DNA of 64,000 nucleotides from UBA1941 sp046329555 (lineage in GTDB: Bacteria > Bacteroidota > Bacteroidia > Chitinophagales > LD1): positions 868,001 to 932,000 of the forward strand of contig JAXLUK010000001.1 in the NCBI GenBank assembly GCA_046329555.1. The letters run 5' to 3'. The translations under genes and the position numbers were made by a program. The notes below the pieces were generated by a model. It did no database searches and was not told the origin of the DNA. It saw only the letters and a list, made by a program, of their open reading frames with translations. Shown here piece after piece: positions 1-8,705 of this stretch (position 1 is its first letter; the number at the start of each line of letters is the position of its first letter).

Positions 1-72
1 GATGTAGAAAGCATGTTGCGCCTGAAGGCCGAAGGCCAGGAAAAGCGAGGTGAAAACCAGCAAATTTTTCAC
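1..72 (-). CDS. Start of a secreted protein, truncated by the window edge
   Basis: Reading the minus strand from a GTG at 72 gives about 24 residues: a basic start (MKN), a hydrophobic stretch and a small-residue end (LQAQ) before HAFYI. This is a typical Bacteroidota Sec signal peptide, with cleavage expected after the Ala or Gln near residue 19-20. The frame is open to the window edge. An in-frame ATG at 121-123 would add a charged 17-residue extension and overlap the start of metF, so GTG at 72 is preferred. The gene is divergent from metF. No function can be assigned from the visible part. A plus-strand frame is also open here but lacks any family signature. Confidence 0.5.
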   Translation of the reverse strand, partial: MKNLLVFTSLFLAFGLQAQHAFYI

Positions 73-121
73 AGACTTATTTTTCGGCGAAGAAAGCACT
101 TTTACTTTTCTTTGCCGCCTC

Positions 122-1075
122 ATGAAGATAACTGATCACATTAAGCGAGCTAACGGCAAATCACTGTTCTCTATAGAAGTGCTGCCACCGCAGAAAGGAA
201 AAACGATTGACGACTTGATAAAGGTAATTGAGCCATTAATGGAATTCAAGCCGCCTTTCATTGATGTGACATATCACAAAGAAGAGGTGGTTTATAAACG
301 TCGGCCTGACGGGCTTATTGAGCAAGTTCCGCTGCGAAAGCGCCCCGGCACGGTAGGTATTTGCGCGGCACTCAAAGGCCGGTTTGATGTGGATACGGTG
401 CCGCATTTGGTTTGCGGTGGATTTACGCCGGAAGAAACCGAAGATGCCTTGTTTACCTTGCACTATCTGGGCATCAACAATGTGTTATTGCTTACCGGCG
501 ACCCCGATAAAGGCGCCAAAAAAGAAGCGCCAAAGGTGGGGCATTCTTTCGCCAGTGAGTTGGTGAAGCAGGTGGCTAACATGAATAAAGGCAAGTTTCT
601 TCATGAAGAAACCGAGAACGAGCTGCGCACTGATTTTTGTATTGGCGTAGCCGGGTATCCCGAGAAACACTACGAAGCACCAAATCTGGCTACCGATTTA
701 AAATATCTGAAAAAGAAAGTGGATGCCGGAGCCGATTACATCGTCACGCAATTTTTCTTCGACAATAACGACTTTTTCAAATTCGAGAAAAAGTGCCGGG
801 AAATGGGTATCACCGTGCCTATTATTCCAGGACTGAAACCCATTTACCGGAAATCGCAACTGAAGCTGTTACCCTCTATTTTCCATGTTACGCTGCCAGA
901 GGCATTAAGCGATGAACTAGAAAAGGCGAAAGATGATGCCGCCGCCCGAGAAATTGGCGTCCGCTGGTGTATTGAACAAAGTAAGGAGCTTAAAAAAGCC
1001 GGCGTACCGGTGTTGCATTACTACACCATGAGCCGCAGCAGCGAAACCGTGGCCATTGCACGGGAGGTATTCTAA
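122..1075 (+). CDS. metF: 5,10-methylenetetrahydrofolate reductase
   Basis: FAD-dependent reduction of 5,10-methylene-THF to 5-methyl-THF, which supplies the methyl group for methionine synthesis. The 317-residue protein has the whole TIM-barrel family pattern: an early FSIEVLPP segment (substrate-facing Glu), a VTYH segment, the NVLLLTGDPDKG flavin-binding region near residues 135-145, GVAGYPEKH near 180 and the DAGADYIVTQFFFD strand near 210. The ATG at 122 is chosen over one at 50 because family similarity begins at MKITDHI and TTTCTTTG (107-114), a weak -7-like element, sits just upstream. It converges with the minus-strand epimerase gene, overlapping it by 4 bp. Confidence 0.93.
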   Translation: MKITDHIKRANGKSLFSIEVLPPQKGKTIDDLIKVIEPLMEFKPPFIDVTYHKEEVVYKRRPDGLIEQVPLRKRPGTVGICAALKGRFDVDTVPHLVCGGFTPEETEDALFTLHYLGINNVLLLTGDPDKGAKKEAPKVGHSFASELVKQVANMNKGKFLHEETENELRTDFCIGVAGYPEKHYEAPNLATDLKYLKKKVDAGADYIVTQFFFDNNDFFKFEKKCREMGITVPIIPGLKPIYRKSQLKLLPSIFHVTLPEALSDELEKAKDDAAAREIGVRWCIEQSKELKKAGVPVLHYYTMSRSSETVAIAREVF

Positions 1076-1986
1076 TTTTTAGTTTTAAGCAAATCGCTTA
1101 GCGCTTCTTCCAACTGGGGAAAGCGAAACACAAATCCCGTTTTTAGCAGTTTATCAGCGCTGCAGCGCTGGCTGCAAAACAACATATCTGCCATTTCGCC
1201 AACTAATAACTGTACTGCTGGCTTAGGCACCGGCAACATTACCGCATGGCTACCTAATATTTTCCGCGAGGCAGCAACAATTTCCCGTTGCGACACCGGA
1301 TGAGGGGCCGTGGCATTGTAGATACCGCGCATGGACTCATTACTGACCGCATGAACGAAAATAGCCGCTATATCCTGAACATGAATCCACGGATAAAAAA
1401 GAGGCGATTTGGCAAAATATCCGGCCACGCCCAAGGGCAGCGTTTTGATTAGTTCCGGTAAAGCTCCTGAGGTTGCATCCAGCACAATGCCAATTCTGCA
1501 ACTTACTGCTGCAATACCTAGTTTCTCAGCTTCCTGTGCGGCGGCTTCCCACGCTTCACATACGGCCGCCAGAAAAGTTTTCGCAGGCTGATGCGTTTCT
1601 GAAATCCAATCGCCACCGGTATCGCCGTAGTACCCAACAGCCGAAGCACAAACAAAACGCCTGACCTGATGATTTCCTTTCCGCAGAAAATCTATCAACA
1701 TCCGGGTGCTGTTCACGCGGCTATCCAGTATCTCCCGTTTCCGAGCTGCCGTCCACCGCTGGTCAGCCACACCCGCTCCGGCCAGATGTATAATACCTTC
1801 CACGCCGTCCAGCGCCTTTTCATCCATGATTCCAGCCGCAACATCCCACTGAAAATAATGAATCGAGGATTGCGGTGTTTTAAGTGTTCTGCCTAAAACA
1901 TGCACCTGATACCCCTGGGCTACTAACTGGGGTAACAGGGCCGCGCCAATGGCCCCTGACGCACCGGTTACAAGAACTTTCTTCAC
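1072..1986 (-). CDS. TIGR01777-family NAD-dependent epimerase (SDR)
   Basis: Extended short-chain dehydrogenase of the YfcH/SulA-like group, about 304 residues. The N-terminus carries the Rossmann glycine motif TGASGAIG (residues 6-13), followed by the family's HLAGAGVADQRW segment, the SAVGYYGDTG active-site region with the YxxxG typical of this group, and the FPWIHV-like segment (YPWIHVQDIA). The C-terminal segment with GEMAD and LLKTGF matches the DUF1731 tail of the family. Substrate is unknown in this family. GTG at 1986 is chosen because the Rossmann strand begins there and an ATCTTTG promoter element ends a few bases upstream. An ATG at 2028 would lie inside or upstream of that promoter. 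Confidence 0.85.
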   Translation of the reverse strand: MKKVLVTGASGAIGAALLPQLVAQGYQVHVLGRTLKTPQSSIHYFQWDVAAGIMDEKALDGVEGIIHLAGAGVADQRWTAARKREILDSRVNSTRMLIDFLRKGNHQVRRFVCASAVGYYGDTGGDWISETHQPAKTFLAAVCEAWEAAAQEAEKLGIAAVSCRIGIVLDATSGALPELIKTLPLGVAGYFAKSPLFYPWIHVQDIAAIFVHAVSNESMRGIYNATAPHPVSQREIVAASRKILGSHAVMLPVPKPAVQLLVGEMADMLFCSQRCSADKLLKTGFVFRFPQLEEALSDLLKTKN

Positions 1987-2094
1987 CCTGCAAAGATGCA
2001 GCAAATTTACCGGAAGGGCGCGGGGCATTCATCCTTCCTGCTTTGGGCTTTTCTTCTATTTTCGCCTTGCTCAATTCATTAAAAAGCAAATTCT

Positions 2095-3834
2095 ATGGGA
2101 ATATCACAAACCAAGCGCCTGATGATTCTTTTGCTGGCCGCATTAACCGTTTTCGGCTGCGGCAAGAAGAAAGGTAAAAACGAAGTAGTACTGCACGAAC
2201 TGTCGGATACCGACCAGTTGAACCCTACTAACTACCAAAGTGCGGATGCGGGCTACTATCTCTCTCAAATGTTTATGTCGCCTTGGTCAACCGACCCTAA
2301 AACGCTGAAGCAAGTGCCCGTAATGGCTGTTGCCATGCCAACTGAAGAGTACGATGAAAAGACCGATTTGCTAAAATATACTTACGAATTGCGCCCGGAA
2401 TGCAAATGGGATAATGGTGAGCCTATTCTGGCTAAGGACATGGAGTTCAGCTATAAACTATGCAAATGTCCAACTTTAAACAACGAACAAAGCCGCCCTT
2501 ATTTTGAGAAGTTGGTAGATGTAACACTTTATCCCGACAATCCCCGGAAACTGACCGTTACCTGGAAAGGAAAGTACATCCTCTCGCGTGAATTCACCGG
2601 ATATATGTGTATCCCGCAATATATCTACGATCCGAAAAAAGTAATGGATAACTATTCTATCAAAGACCTGACCGAAAAACAAAAAGAGCTGGCTGAAGAT
2701 ATGCGGCTGAAGGAATTTGGTAAAGAATACAACAGCGAGAAGTATCAACGTGAGAAAGGCTCTATTGTAGGTTGTGGCCCGTACGAATTTACAGAGTGGG
2801 TAACCGGCCAGCGCATCGTTTTAAGCAAGAAAAAGAATTGGTGGGGTGATCAATTTGCCAAGACCGAAGAAATCTTTCAGGCGTTCCCACAAAAATTGAT
2901 TTACACTATTATCAAAGATCAGACTGCCGCTTTAACGGCACTGAAAGGAAAAAAGCTGGATTTGATGTACGGTATTAAGCCTAAAGACTTCATTGAACAA
3001 TGTAAGAAGAATGAAAAAATCACAGCTAATTACAACCTGTTCACGCCTCCAACATTTGCTTATACCTTCTTCGCATTCAATATGCGCAATCCTAAACTGG
3101 AAGATGTTCGCGTTCGCAAAGCCTTCTGCTACCTCACCGATACTAAGAAGATTATTGATGTTATTGGATATGGCTTAGGCGACCGCATTACCGGCCCTAT
3201 CAGCAAACATCTGAAAGGCGCATATAACGACACCATCAAACCTTATGATTACGATATTGAGAAGGCCAAACAATTACTGGATGAAGCCGGCTGGGTAGAT
3301 CATAATGGCAATGGCACACGCGATAAGGTGATCAATGGTGAAACAGTGGAAATGAATATCACTTTCACGTATAATGCCGGAAATGATTCCCGCCGCGACG
3401 CCGGATTGATTTTCAAAGAAAGTTGCCGTCAGGTTGGTGTGAACATTGATGTGGTGGCTCAGGATTGGCCGATTTATCTGGAAAATAACAAGAAGCACAA
3501 TTTCGAAATGAATTATGGTGCCTGGATTGGCTCTAGCAGTCCGAATGATCCGAAGCAAATTTATCACACCGAATCTATCAATGGCGGTTCCAACTACTAC
3601 TACTTCGGTAATGCCGAATCAGATAAAGTAATTGAGGCGTTGCGTGTTGAATTAGATGAAACCCAGCGCAATCATTTATACTGGCGTTTTCAGGAGTTGG
3701 TGCGCGACCAGTGCCCGGGTTCATTTATTTGGTCTCCGCTGGAAAAAATTGCTGTTTCCAAGCGCTTCAAGGAGCCTTTCACCGGAATCGTTCGTCCGGG
3801 TTTTAATGAATCTACCTTCCAACTCCAAGACTAA
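2095..3834 (+). CDS. Oligopeptide-type ABC transporter substrate-binding lipoprotein
   Basis: SBP_bac_5 family solute-binding protein, 579 residues, expected to sit lipid-anchored in the periplasm and deliver peptides or similar solutes to the two permeases encoded downstream. Residues 1-22 form a lipoprotein signal (hydrophobic run, lipobox VFGC, Cys22), followed by a lysine-rich tether. The body shows family segments such as YTYELRPECKWDNGEPILAKD near 105-125 and the FNMRNPKLEDVRVRKAFCY segment near 330-350, where SBP_bac_5 proteins have NxxxxPFxDxRVRQA. A TATTTTCG promoter-like box lies at 2057-2064. The permease gene follows within 70 bp. No ATPase gene is present, so it must be supplied elsewhere. 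Confidence 0.9.
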   Translation: MGISQTKRLMILLLAALTVFGCGKKKGKNEVVLHELSDTDQLNPTNYQSADAGYYLSQMFMSPWSTDPKTLKQVPVMAVAMPTEEYDEKTDLLKYTYELRPECKWDNGEPILAKDMEFSYKLCKCPTLNNEQSRPYFEKLVDVTLYPDNPRKLTVTWKGKYILSREFTGYMCIPQYIYDPKKVMDNYSIKDLTEKQKELAEDMRLKEFGKEYNSEKYQREKGSIVGCGPYEFTEWVTGQRIVLSKKKNWWGDQFAKTEEIFQAFPQKLIYTIIKDQTAALTALKGKKLDLMYGIKPKDFIEQCKKNEKITANYNLFTPPTFAYTFFAFNMRNPKLEDVRVRKAFCYLTDTKKIIDVIGYGLGDRITGPISKHLKGAYNDTIKPYDYDIEKAKQLLDEAGWVDHNGNGTRDKVINGETVEMNITFTYNAGNDSRRDAGLIFKESCRQVGVNIDVVAQDWPIYLENNKKHNFEMNYGAWIGSSSPNDPKQIYHTESINGGSNYYYFGNAESDKVIEALRVELDETQRNHLYWRFQELVRDQCPGSFIWSPLEKIAVSKRFKEPFTGIVRPGFNESTFQLQD

Positions 3835-3900
3835 TCCAGGATGGCGCAAGGTTTGAATGAACAGAAAGAGCGATTGGTAACGGCTGGGGTATCATTTCCC

Positions 3901-5370
3901 ATGTTCGGTTATGTAATGAAGCGGGTGCTGATTTTTCTGCCCACCTTATTCATTATTTCGCTGGTTACCTTTCTGCTTATCTCGTCGGCACCGGGCGATC
4001 CGGCGGAATCGATGTTAAATCAATCGCAGGGCGAAGGTCAGGCTTCTGATAAACTGGCAACAGAAAAAGCGTATCAGGAAGTACGTCATCGCATTGGATT
4101 AGATTTGCCGGTATTTTATTTTCAGTTAACCAATGCCGGCACCTGCGATACCATCAACCGGATTGCAAAAGCAGAGCGTCGCGAAAACCTGCAACGCCTT
4201 ACGCATCAATATGGCAACTGGCCCGCTATTTCCAATTACTACGCGCAACTTTGCGCTTTTGAATATCAGGTATTATCGGTAAAGAAAGATAGCGCCATCG
4301 CCAATGACTTGATTGAATTGCGCAATCTGATGTCGAAGTTGTTTTACAACTACGAACCCGGGGTAATCGATAATTTAATGAAAGATATTGGCGGCCGGGT
4401 TACCAGGCATGAAGAATTCAGGCAGGCGGCATCAGGCTTTAACGGCGTAACTTCGGCGTATCGAAGTATGCTTTCGGATGCTACACCCTGGAAAAAATAC
4501 ATTCCGCGTATACAATGGAATGGCACGGCTAACCAATATCACCGCTGGTTGTTTGGTACAGCCGCATGGTTTGGTACAGAAACGGATATCACCAAGCCAA
4601 GAGGATTTTTACGCGGCGATTTTGGTGTTTCTTACTTCGCCAAACGCCCGGTTAGTTCGATGATTTGGGATGGTTTGCGCTGGACATTTTTGATTGCCCT
4701 GTTTTCGATTGTAATTCAGTATTTGGTGTCTATTCCACTAGGTATTTTCTCGGCAAGAAATAAAGGAACGCGGCGCGACAGCACTTTAACGGTTTCTTTA
4801 TTTGTGATGTATTCACTGCCTTCCTTTTGGATTGGAACATTGCTGATTATTTTCTTGTGCGGCGGAGACTATCTGGATATTTTCCCGCCTTTCGGCCTTG
4901 GTGATACCACAGTTGAAGCCGATGGCTGGTTGGTGCGCATCGCTGATTTGGCGCATCATTTGGCATTACCGTTGTTCTGCGCTACGTATACGTCATTCGC
5001 ATTCTTGTCGCGCCAGATGCGCGGCGCTATGATGGGCGTGCTACGTCAGGATTACATCCGTACCGCGCGCGCGAAGGGCCTTGACGATAAAAAAGTGATC
5101 TGGAAGCACGCCTTCCGTAATTCACTACTACCGATCATTACCATTTTCGCATCTATCTTCCCGGCGCTCATTAGCGGATCACTGATTATCGAATATTTGT
5201 TTACCGTTCCGGGTATCGGGCAAACCACGTACATGGCGGTGGTTCAAAAAGATTATCCATACATTCTCACCACTACTATGTTTAGTGCCATGCTTACATT
5301 GCTGGGCTATCTGGTAGCCGATATTCTATATGCCGTTGTTGACCCAAGGATTTCATACAGTAAAAAATGA
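3901..5370 (+). CDS. DppB/OppB-like ABC transporter permease with enlarged extracytoplasmic loop
   Basis: Inner-membrane permease, about 489 residues, against roughly 310-340 for usual DppB proteins. TM1 is near residues 6-30 (starts FGYVMKRVLIFLPTLF). The next membrane helix begins only near residue 260, so the periplasmic loop is about 225 residues. From there the standard BPD_transp_1 fold follows, with the EAA-like coupling segment near residues 383-405 (DYIRTARAKGL, then HAFRNSLLPI). ATG at 3901 is preferred because DppB proteins begin just before TM1; ATG at 3841 would add 20 non-conserved residues. It overlaps the next permease by 4 bp (ATGA), indicating translational coupling. Confidence 0.88.
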   Translation: MFGYVMKRVLIFLPTLFIISLVTFLLISSAPGDPAESMLNQSQGEGQASDKLATEKAYQEVRHRIGLDLPVFYFQLTNAGTCDTINRIAKAERRENLQRLTHQYGNWPAISNYYAQLCAFEYQVLSVKKDSAIANDLIELRNLMSKLFYNYEPGVIDNLMKDIGGRVTRHEEFRQAASGFNGVTSAYRSMLSDATPWKKYIPRIQWNGTANQYHRWLFGTAAWFGTETDITKPRGFLRGDFGVSYFAKRPVSSMIWDGLRWTFLIALFSIVIQYLVSIPLGIFSARNKGTRRDSTLTVSLFVMYSLPSFWIGTLLIIFLCGGDYLDIFPPFGLGDTTVEADGWLVRIADLAHHLALPLFCATYTSFAFLSRQMRGAMMGVLRQDYIRTARAKGLDDKKVIWKHAFRNSLLPIITIFASIFPALISGSLIIEYLFTVPGIGQTTYMAVVQKDYPYILTTTMFSAMLTLLGYLVADILYAVVDPRISYSKK

Positions 5371-6653
5371 GCACAGTAAATCAAAATGAACAAAGTTACT
5401 GGGCTTATGTAAAGCGCCAGTTTAGAAAGAAAAAAACTGCAGTTGTTTCTTTGTACATTGTAGTATTTCTTGCCGTGATTGCGGTGTTGGCACCCTTTTT
5501 GGCCAATGAAAAACCATTGTACTGCCAATATCAGGGAGAAACGTATTTCCCTGTTTTTAAAGATCTGGCAGTAAGCTTCGGCTTGGGTCAATTCCAACCT
5601 AAGTTCAATAATGTTAACTGGAAGGAACTAGACTATGATGCGGTAATATTTCCTCCGGTTCCTTATTTACCCATGAATCAGGATGCCAACAACACCAATT
5701 CGGTGAGTCCATTGGCAGAACAGGATGTGCCGTCCATGCGCTGGCACCACTGGATGGGCACCGATGAATTAGGGCGCGATATTTTATCGGGAATGATTCA
5801 CGGCACGCGGATATCTATGACGGTAGGTTTGATATCTATGAGTATTGCCGGTTTAATCGGGATTTTTCTGGGTGCATTGGCGGGATTTTTTGGTGATGAT
5901 AATTTCAAAATTTCCAGGGCATCTTTCTGGATGAATATTATTGGTTTGGTGATGGCATTGTTCTATGCCTTTGGCGTTAGATCTTATGAAATTGCCGATG
6001 CCTTATCTACCTCTATTGGCTCAGGTTTGTTGCAGATACTGCTCAGCATTCTCATCTTCTTCGGAACATTGGCCATTTTCAATTTATTGGCGCGCTTACT
6101 CAAGCTGATTCCGTTCTTCGATGCTAAAACGAATGTACCCTTTGATTTGATTGTATCCAGAACAATTGAAGTACTGAATTCTGTTCCCACATTGTTCCTG
6201 ATTTTATTGGTGATTTCTATTCTGAAAAAGCCGAGTTTAACCATGATCATGGTGATTATCGGTGTAACAGGCTGGACGGGCATTGCCCGCTTCATACGCG
6301 CTGAATTGCTGAAGGTGCGCAATCTCGAGTACATTGAAGCTGCTACTTCTTTAGGTTACAGTCCCTGGAAAATTCTCTTCCGCCACGCTATTCCCAATGC
6401 CATTTCACCCGTATTAATTTCATTGGCATTTGGCATTGCATCTGCTATTCTTACGGAATCCGGATTATCGTTTTTAGGACTAGGTCCTGCTGATACAATT
6501 ACCTGGGGACAGCTACTTTCTACTGCTCGTCAGGTGCCTCAGGCCTGGTGGCTGGCCATCTTCCCGGGTGTTGCCATTTTCATCACCGTAACCGTTTTCA
6601 ATCTTATTGGGGAAGGACTTACTGATGCGATGGATCCGCGGTTGAAGCAGTAG
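5367..6653 (+). CDS. DppC/OppC-like ABC transporter permease with inserted membrane segment
   Basis: Second inner-membrane permease of the importer, 428 residues versus about 300 for DppC. It has a cytosolic N-terminus (QFRKKKTAVVSL), TM1 near 27-47, the family segment MGTDELGRDILSGMIHGTRIS near 128-148 and the EAA segment IEAATSLGYSPWKILFRHAIPNA near 322-345. Between the second helix and the segment before ERTIEVLNSVPTL-like residues there is an extra stretch of about 70 residues (185-255) containing two hydrophobic segments not found in ordinary DppC. The 3' end overlaps the convergent polymerase IV gene by 35 bp. Confidence 0.88.
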   Translation: MSTVNQNEQSYWAYVKRQFRKKKTAVVSLYIVVFLAVIAVLAPFLANEKPLYCQYQGETYFPVFKDLAVSFGLGQFQPKFNNVNWKELDYDAVIFPPVPYLPMNQDANNTNSVSPLAEQDVPSMRWHHWMGTDELGRDILSGMIHGTRISMTVGLISMSIAGLIGIFLGALAGFFGDDNFKISRASFWMNIIGLVMALFYAFGVRSYEIADALSTSIGSGLLQILLSILIFFGTLAIFNLLARLLKLIPFFDAKTNVPFDLIVSRTIEVLNSVPTLFLILLVISILKKPSLTMIMVIIGVTGWTGIARFIRAELLKVRNLEYIEAATSLGYSPWKILFRHAIPNAISPVLISLAFGIASAILTESGLSFLGLGPADTITWGQLLSTARQVPQAWWLAIFPGVAIFITVTVFNLIGEGLTDAMDPRLKQ

Positions 6654-7863
6654 ATCGATTAACTTCTTCACGCAGTTGCGCCTGCACATCGCGGTTGCGT
6701 TTTACGTGAGCGATATCCATACCACGAGCCAAAACAATTTTTGAATTACCGTATTTCTTCTTCACTTCGTCGATAGCAGCGTACATCTTCGTTTCTTCTT
6801 CCTGTTGATCAAAAAACGACATTTGACCACCGGCATAAGTGAGATGACTAAAGCGAATACCAATCAACCGAACCGTGCGCCCCGGCTCATAGAAAGCATC
6901 AAATAAGGCAGTAGCCTCCTGTATCAATGTTGTAGTTGATAGCGTATCGTGAATAGTAGTTTGCCGCGATACGGTGGTGAAATCATGGTAGCGGATTTTA
7001 ACGGTGACGCATGCCGTGAGCCGTTTTAATTTTCGTAAATCATATGATAGCTTTTCAGTGAGTACGAACAATGCAGCATGCAGAAAGACAACGTCGGCCG
7101 TATCTTCATCAAAGGTGCGTTCTACCGAAACCGACTTTTCTTCGCGATAAGGATGTACTTCACTCATGTGTTCCCCTCGGGCCCGCTGATATAAAGCCAC
7201 TCCAGTTTTTCCAAAAATACGCATGAGATTATGCAGTGGAACTGCACGCAATTCGGCAACGGTACGAATGCCCATTTGCACCAAACGGGCTTCCAGCTTC
7301 TCTCCTACAAATGGAATTTTCCCTACCGGTAAAGGATCCAAAAATTCCTGCTCTGTTCCTGGAGAAATGCAGAATTGTCCGTTAGGTTTACCGGCATTCG
7401 TTGCCATTTTTGCCAGCATTTTGTTGACAGATAATCCGAACGAAATAGGCAATCCGGTGGCGGAAATAATTTTCTCCCGAAGCGCAACACTCCATTTCCA
7501 GGCACCGAAATATTTATCCATTCCGGTGAGGTCAATATAGAATTCATCGATAGAGGCTTTTTCATACAGTGGCGCTTCTGCGGCAATCACTTCGGTAACC
7601 ATTCTGGAATATTGCGAATAGGCTACCGAGTCGCCGCGCAGATAAATACCATTGGGGCAAAGCCGGTGTGCCTGTGCCGACGACATAGCAGCATGCACGC
7701 CCATGGCACGAGCTTCGTAACTGCACGAACTCACCACACCGCGATGGCCAACTGCGCCTACGATGACCGGTTTACCGATTAGCGATGGATCTTTCAACCT
7801 TTCAACCGATACGAAAAAGGAATCCAAATCAAGATGTAATATGGTTCTGCCAGAGAACTGCAC
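6619..7863 (-). CDS. dinB: DNA polymerase IV (Y-family translesion polymerase)
   Basis: Error-prone lesion-bypass polymerase, 414 residues. The metal-binding Asp12 lies in HLDLDSFF, the fingers carry SYEARAMGVHAAM near 48-60, and the second catalytic pair is Asp106-Glu107 in ASIDEFYIDLTG. The HhH thumb (IPFVGEKLEARLVQMGIRTVAEL) and little-finger region follow. QMSFF near residue 345 resembles the QLxLF beta-clamp binding peptide, although here it lies about 60 residues before the C-terminus. Start is GTG at 7863. The gene is divergent from the XRE/S24 repressor gene with a 37 bp spacer holding a palindrome, which suggests damage-inducible control. Confidence 0.93.
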   Translation of the reverse strand: MQFSGRTILHLDLDSFFVSVERLKDPSLIGKPVIVGAVGHRGVVSSCSYEARAMGVHAAMSSAQAHRLCPNGIYLRGDSVAYSQYSRMVTEVIAAEAPLYEKASIDEFYIDLTGMDKYFGAWKWSVALREKIISATGLPISFGLSVNKMLAKMATNAGKPNGQFCISPGTEQEFLDPLPVGKIPFVGEKLEARLVQMGIRTVAELRAVPLHNLMRIFGKTGVALYQRARGEHMSEVHPYREEKSVSVERTFDEDTADVVFLHAALFVLTEKLSYDLRKLKRLTACVTVKIRYHDFTTVSRQTTIHDTLSTTTLIQEATALFDAFYEPGRTVRLIGIRFSHLTYAGGQMSFFDQQEEETKMYAAIDEVKKKYGNSKIVLARGMDIAHVKRNRDVQAQLREEVNRSTASTADPSHQ

Positions 7864-7880
7864 GCTACATTTTTTGGAAA

Positions 7881-7890
7881 TTTAGCTAAA
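7881..7890. promoter_or_regulatory. Candidate repressor operator (perfect 10-bp palindrome)
   Basis: TTTAGCTAAA is a perfect palindrome in the 37 bp between divergent dinB and the LexA-like gene. A related half-site (TTTAG) recurs at 7894-7898 in the AT-rich flank. The position, overlapping any promoter for either gene, fits an operator for the adjacent S24-type repressor. This is inference from position and symmetry only. Confidence 0.4.
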
Positions 7891-7900
7891 ATATTTAGAT

Positions 7901-8701
7901 TTGATTAAAATTCAAGCTTTGGATTTTATTCAGCATAACATTCGCTTTTTAAGAAAGCAGAAGGGTTTGACCCAGGAACAACTGGCCCTTGAGTTATCAG
8001 TAAAACGCAGTGTAATTGGCAGCTATGAAGAAGGAAGGGCCAAACCTAATTACGATGTCTTAGCGGCACTTTCTGCCTTGTTTCGCTGTAGTATCGACCA
8101 TCTCATAACACGCGACCTCCGACTAACAGAAAAGGTGCCCTTGTTTACGCCAGAGCAATTGGATGTGGATGGCAAAAATATGCGCGTCCTGGCGATTACT
8201 GTAGATGAAAAGCAGCGGGAAAACATTGAAATCGTTCCCGCCAAAGCAGCCGCAGGCTATCTGACCGGATACGCAGACCCTGGTTATATTGAAGAGTTGA
8301 ATCGATTCAGATTGCCGTTTCTACCGGCGGGAACCTACCGCGCCTTTGAAATTAAAGGCGATAGCATGTTGCCTTTACAACCCGGAAGCGTAGTAGTTGG
8401 TGAATATGTTGCGAATTGGAATGCCATCAAGGACGGGCACACCTACGTGGTCATTTCAAAACACGATGGAATTGTATACAAGCGCGTTTTTAATCAGGTG
8501 GAAGAAAGTAAACTGGTTTTGCGTAGCGACAATACTTCGTATCCGCCGTATACCATGCACTTAGGGGAAGTGCTTGAAGTTTGGAAAGCCGTGTTGCACA
8601 TCAGCTACGTGAATAAAGGCAGCGATTTATCTTTTCAGAATATTCTGCATTTGATGCAGGAATTGAAACAGGATGTAGATAGTCTAAAAGAAGGGAAATA
8701 G
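7901..8701 (+). CDS. XRE-family repressor with S24 self-cleaving peptidase domain (LexA-like)
   Basis: 266 residues. Residues 12-68 form an XRE helix-turn-helix (IRFLRKQKGLTQEQLALEL, then SVKRSVIGSYEEG). Residues 112-225 form a S24 LexA/UmuD/CI-type domain: an Ala118-Gly119 bond in AAAGYL at the expected autocleavage position, nucleophile Ser155 in KGDSMLP, and general-base Lys194 in IVYKRVF. By family knowledge, RecA-stimulated self-cleavage would inactivate the repressor after DNA damage. Divergence from dinB makes dinB its most likely target (inference). The start appears to be TTG at 7901, since no ATG precedes the HTH. Confidence 0.85.
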   Translation: MIKIQALDFIQHNIRFLRKQKGLTQEQLALELSVKRSVIGSYEEGRAKPNYDVLAALSALFRCSIDHLITRDLRLTEKVPLFTPEQLDVDGKNMRVLAITVDEKQRENIEIVPAKAAAGYLTGYADPGYIEELNRFRLPFLPAGTYRAFEIKGDSMLPLQPGSVVVGEYVANWNAIKDGHTYVVISKHDGIVYKRVFNQVEESKLVLRSDNTSYPPYTMHLGEVLEVWKAVLHISYVNKGSDLSFQNILHLMQELKQDVDSLKEGK

Positions 8702-8705
8702 CCGA

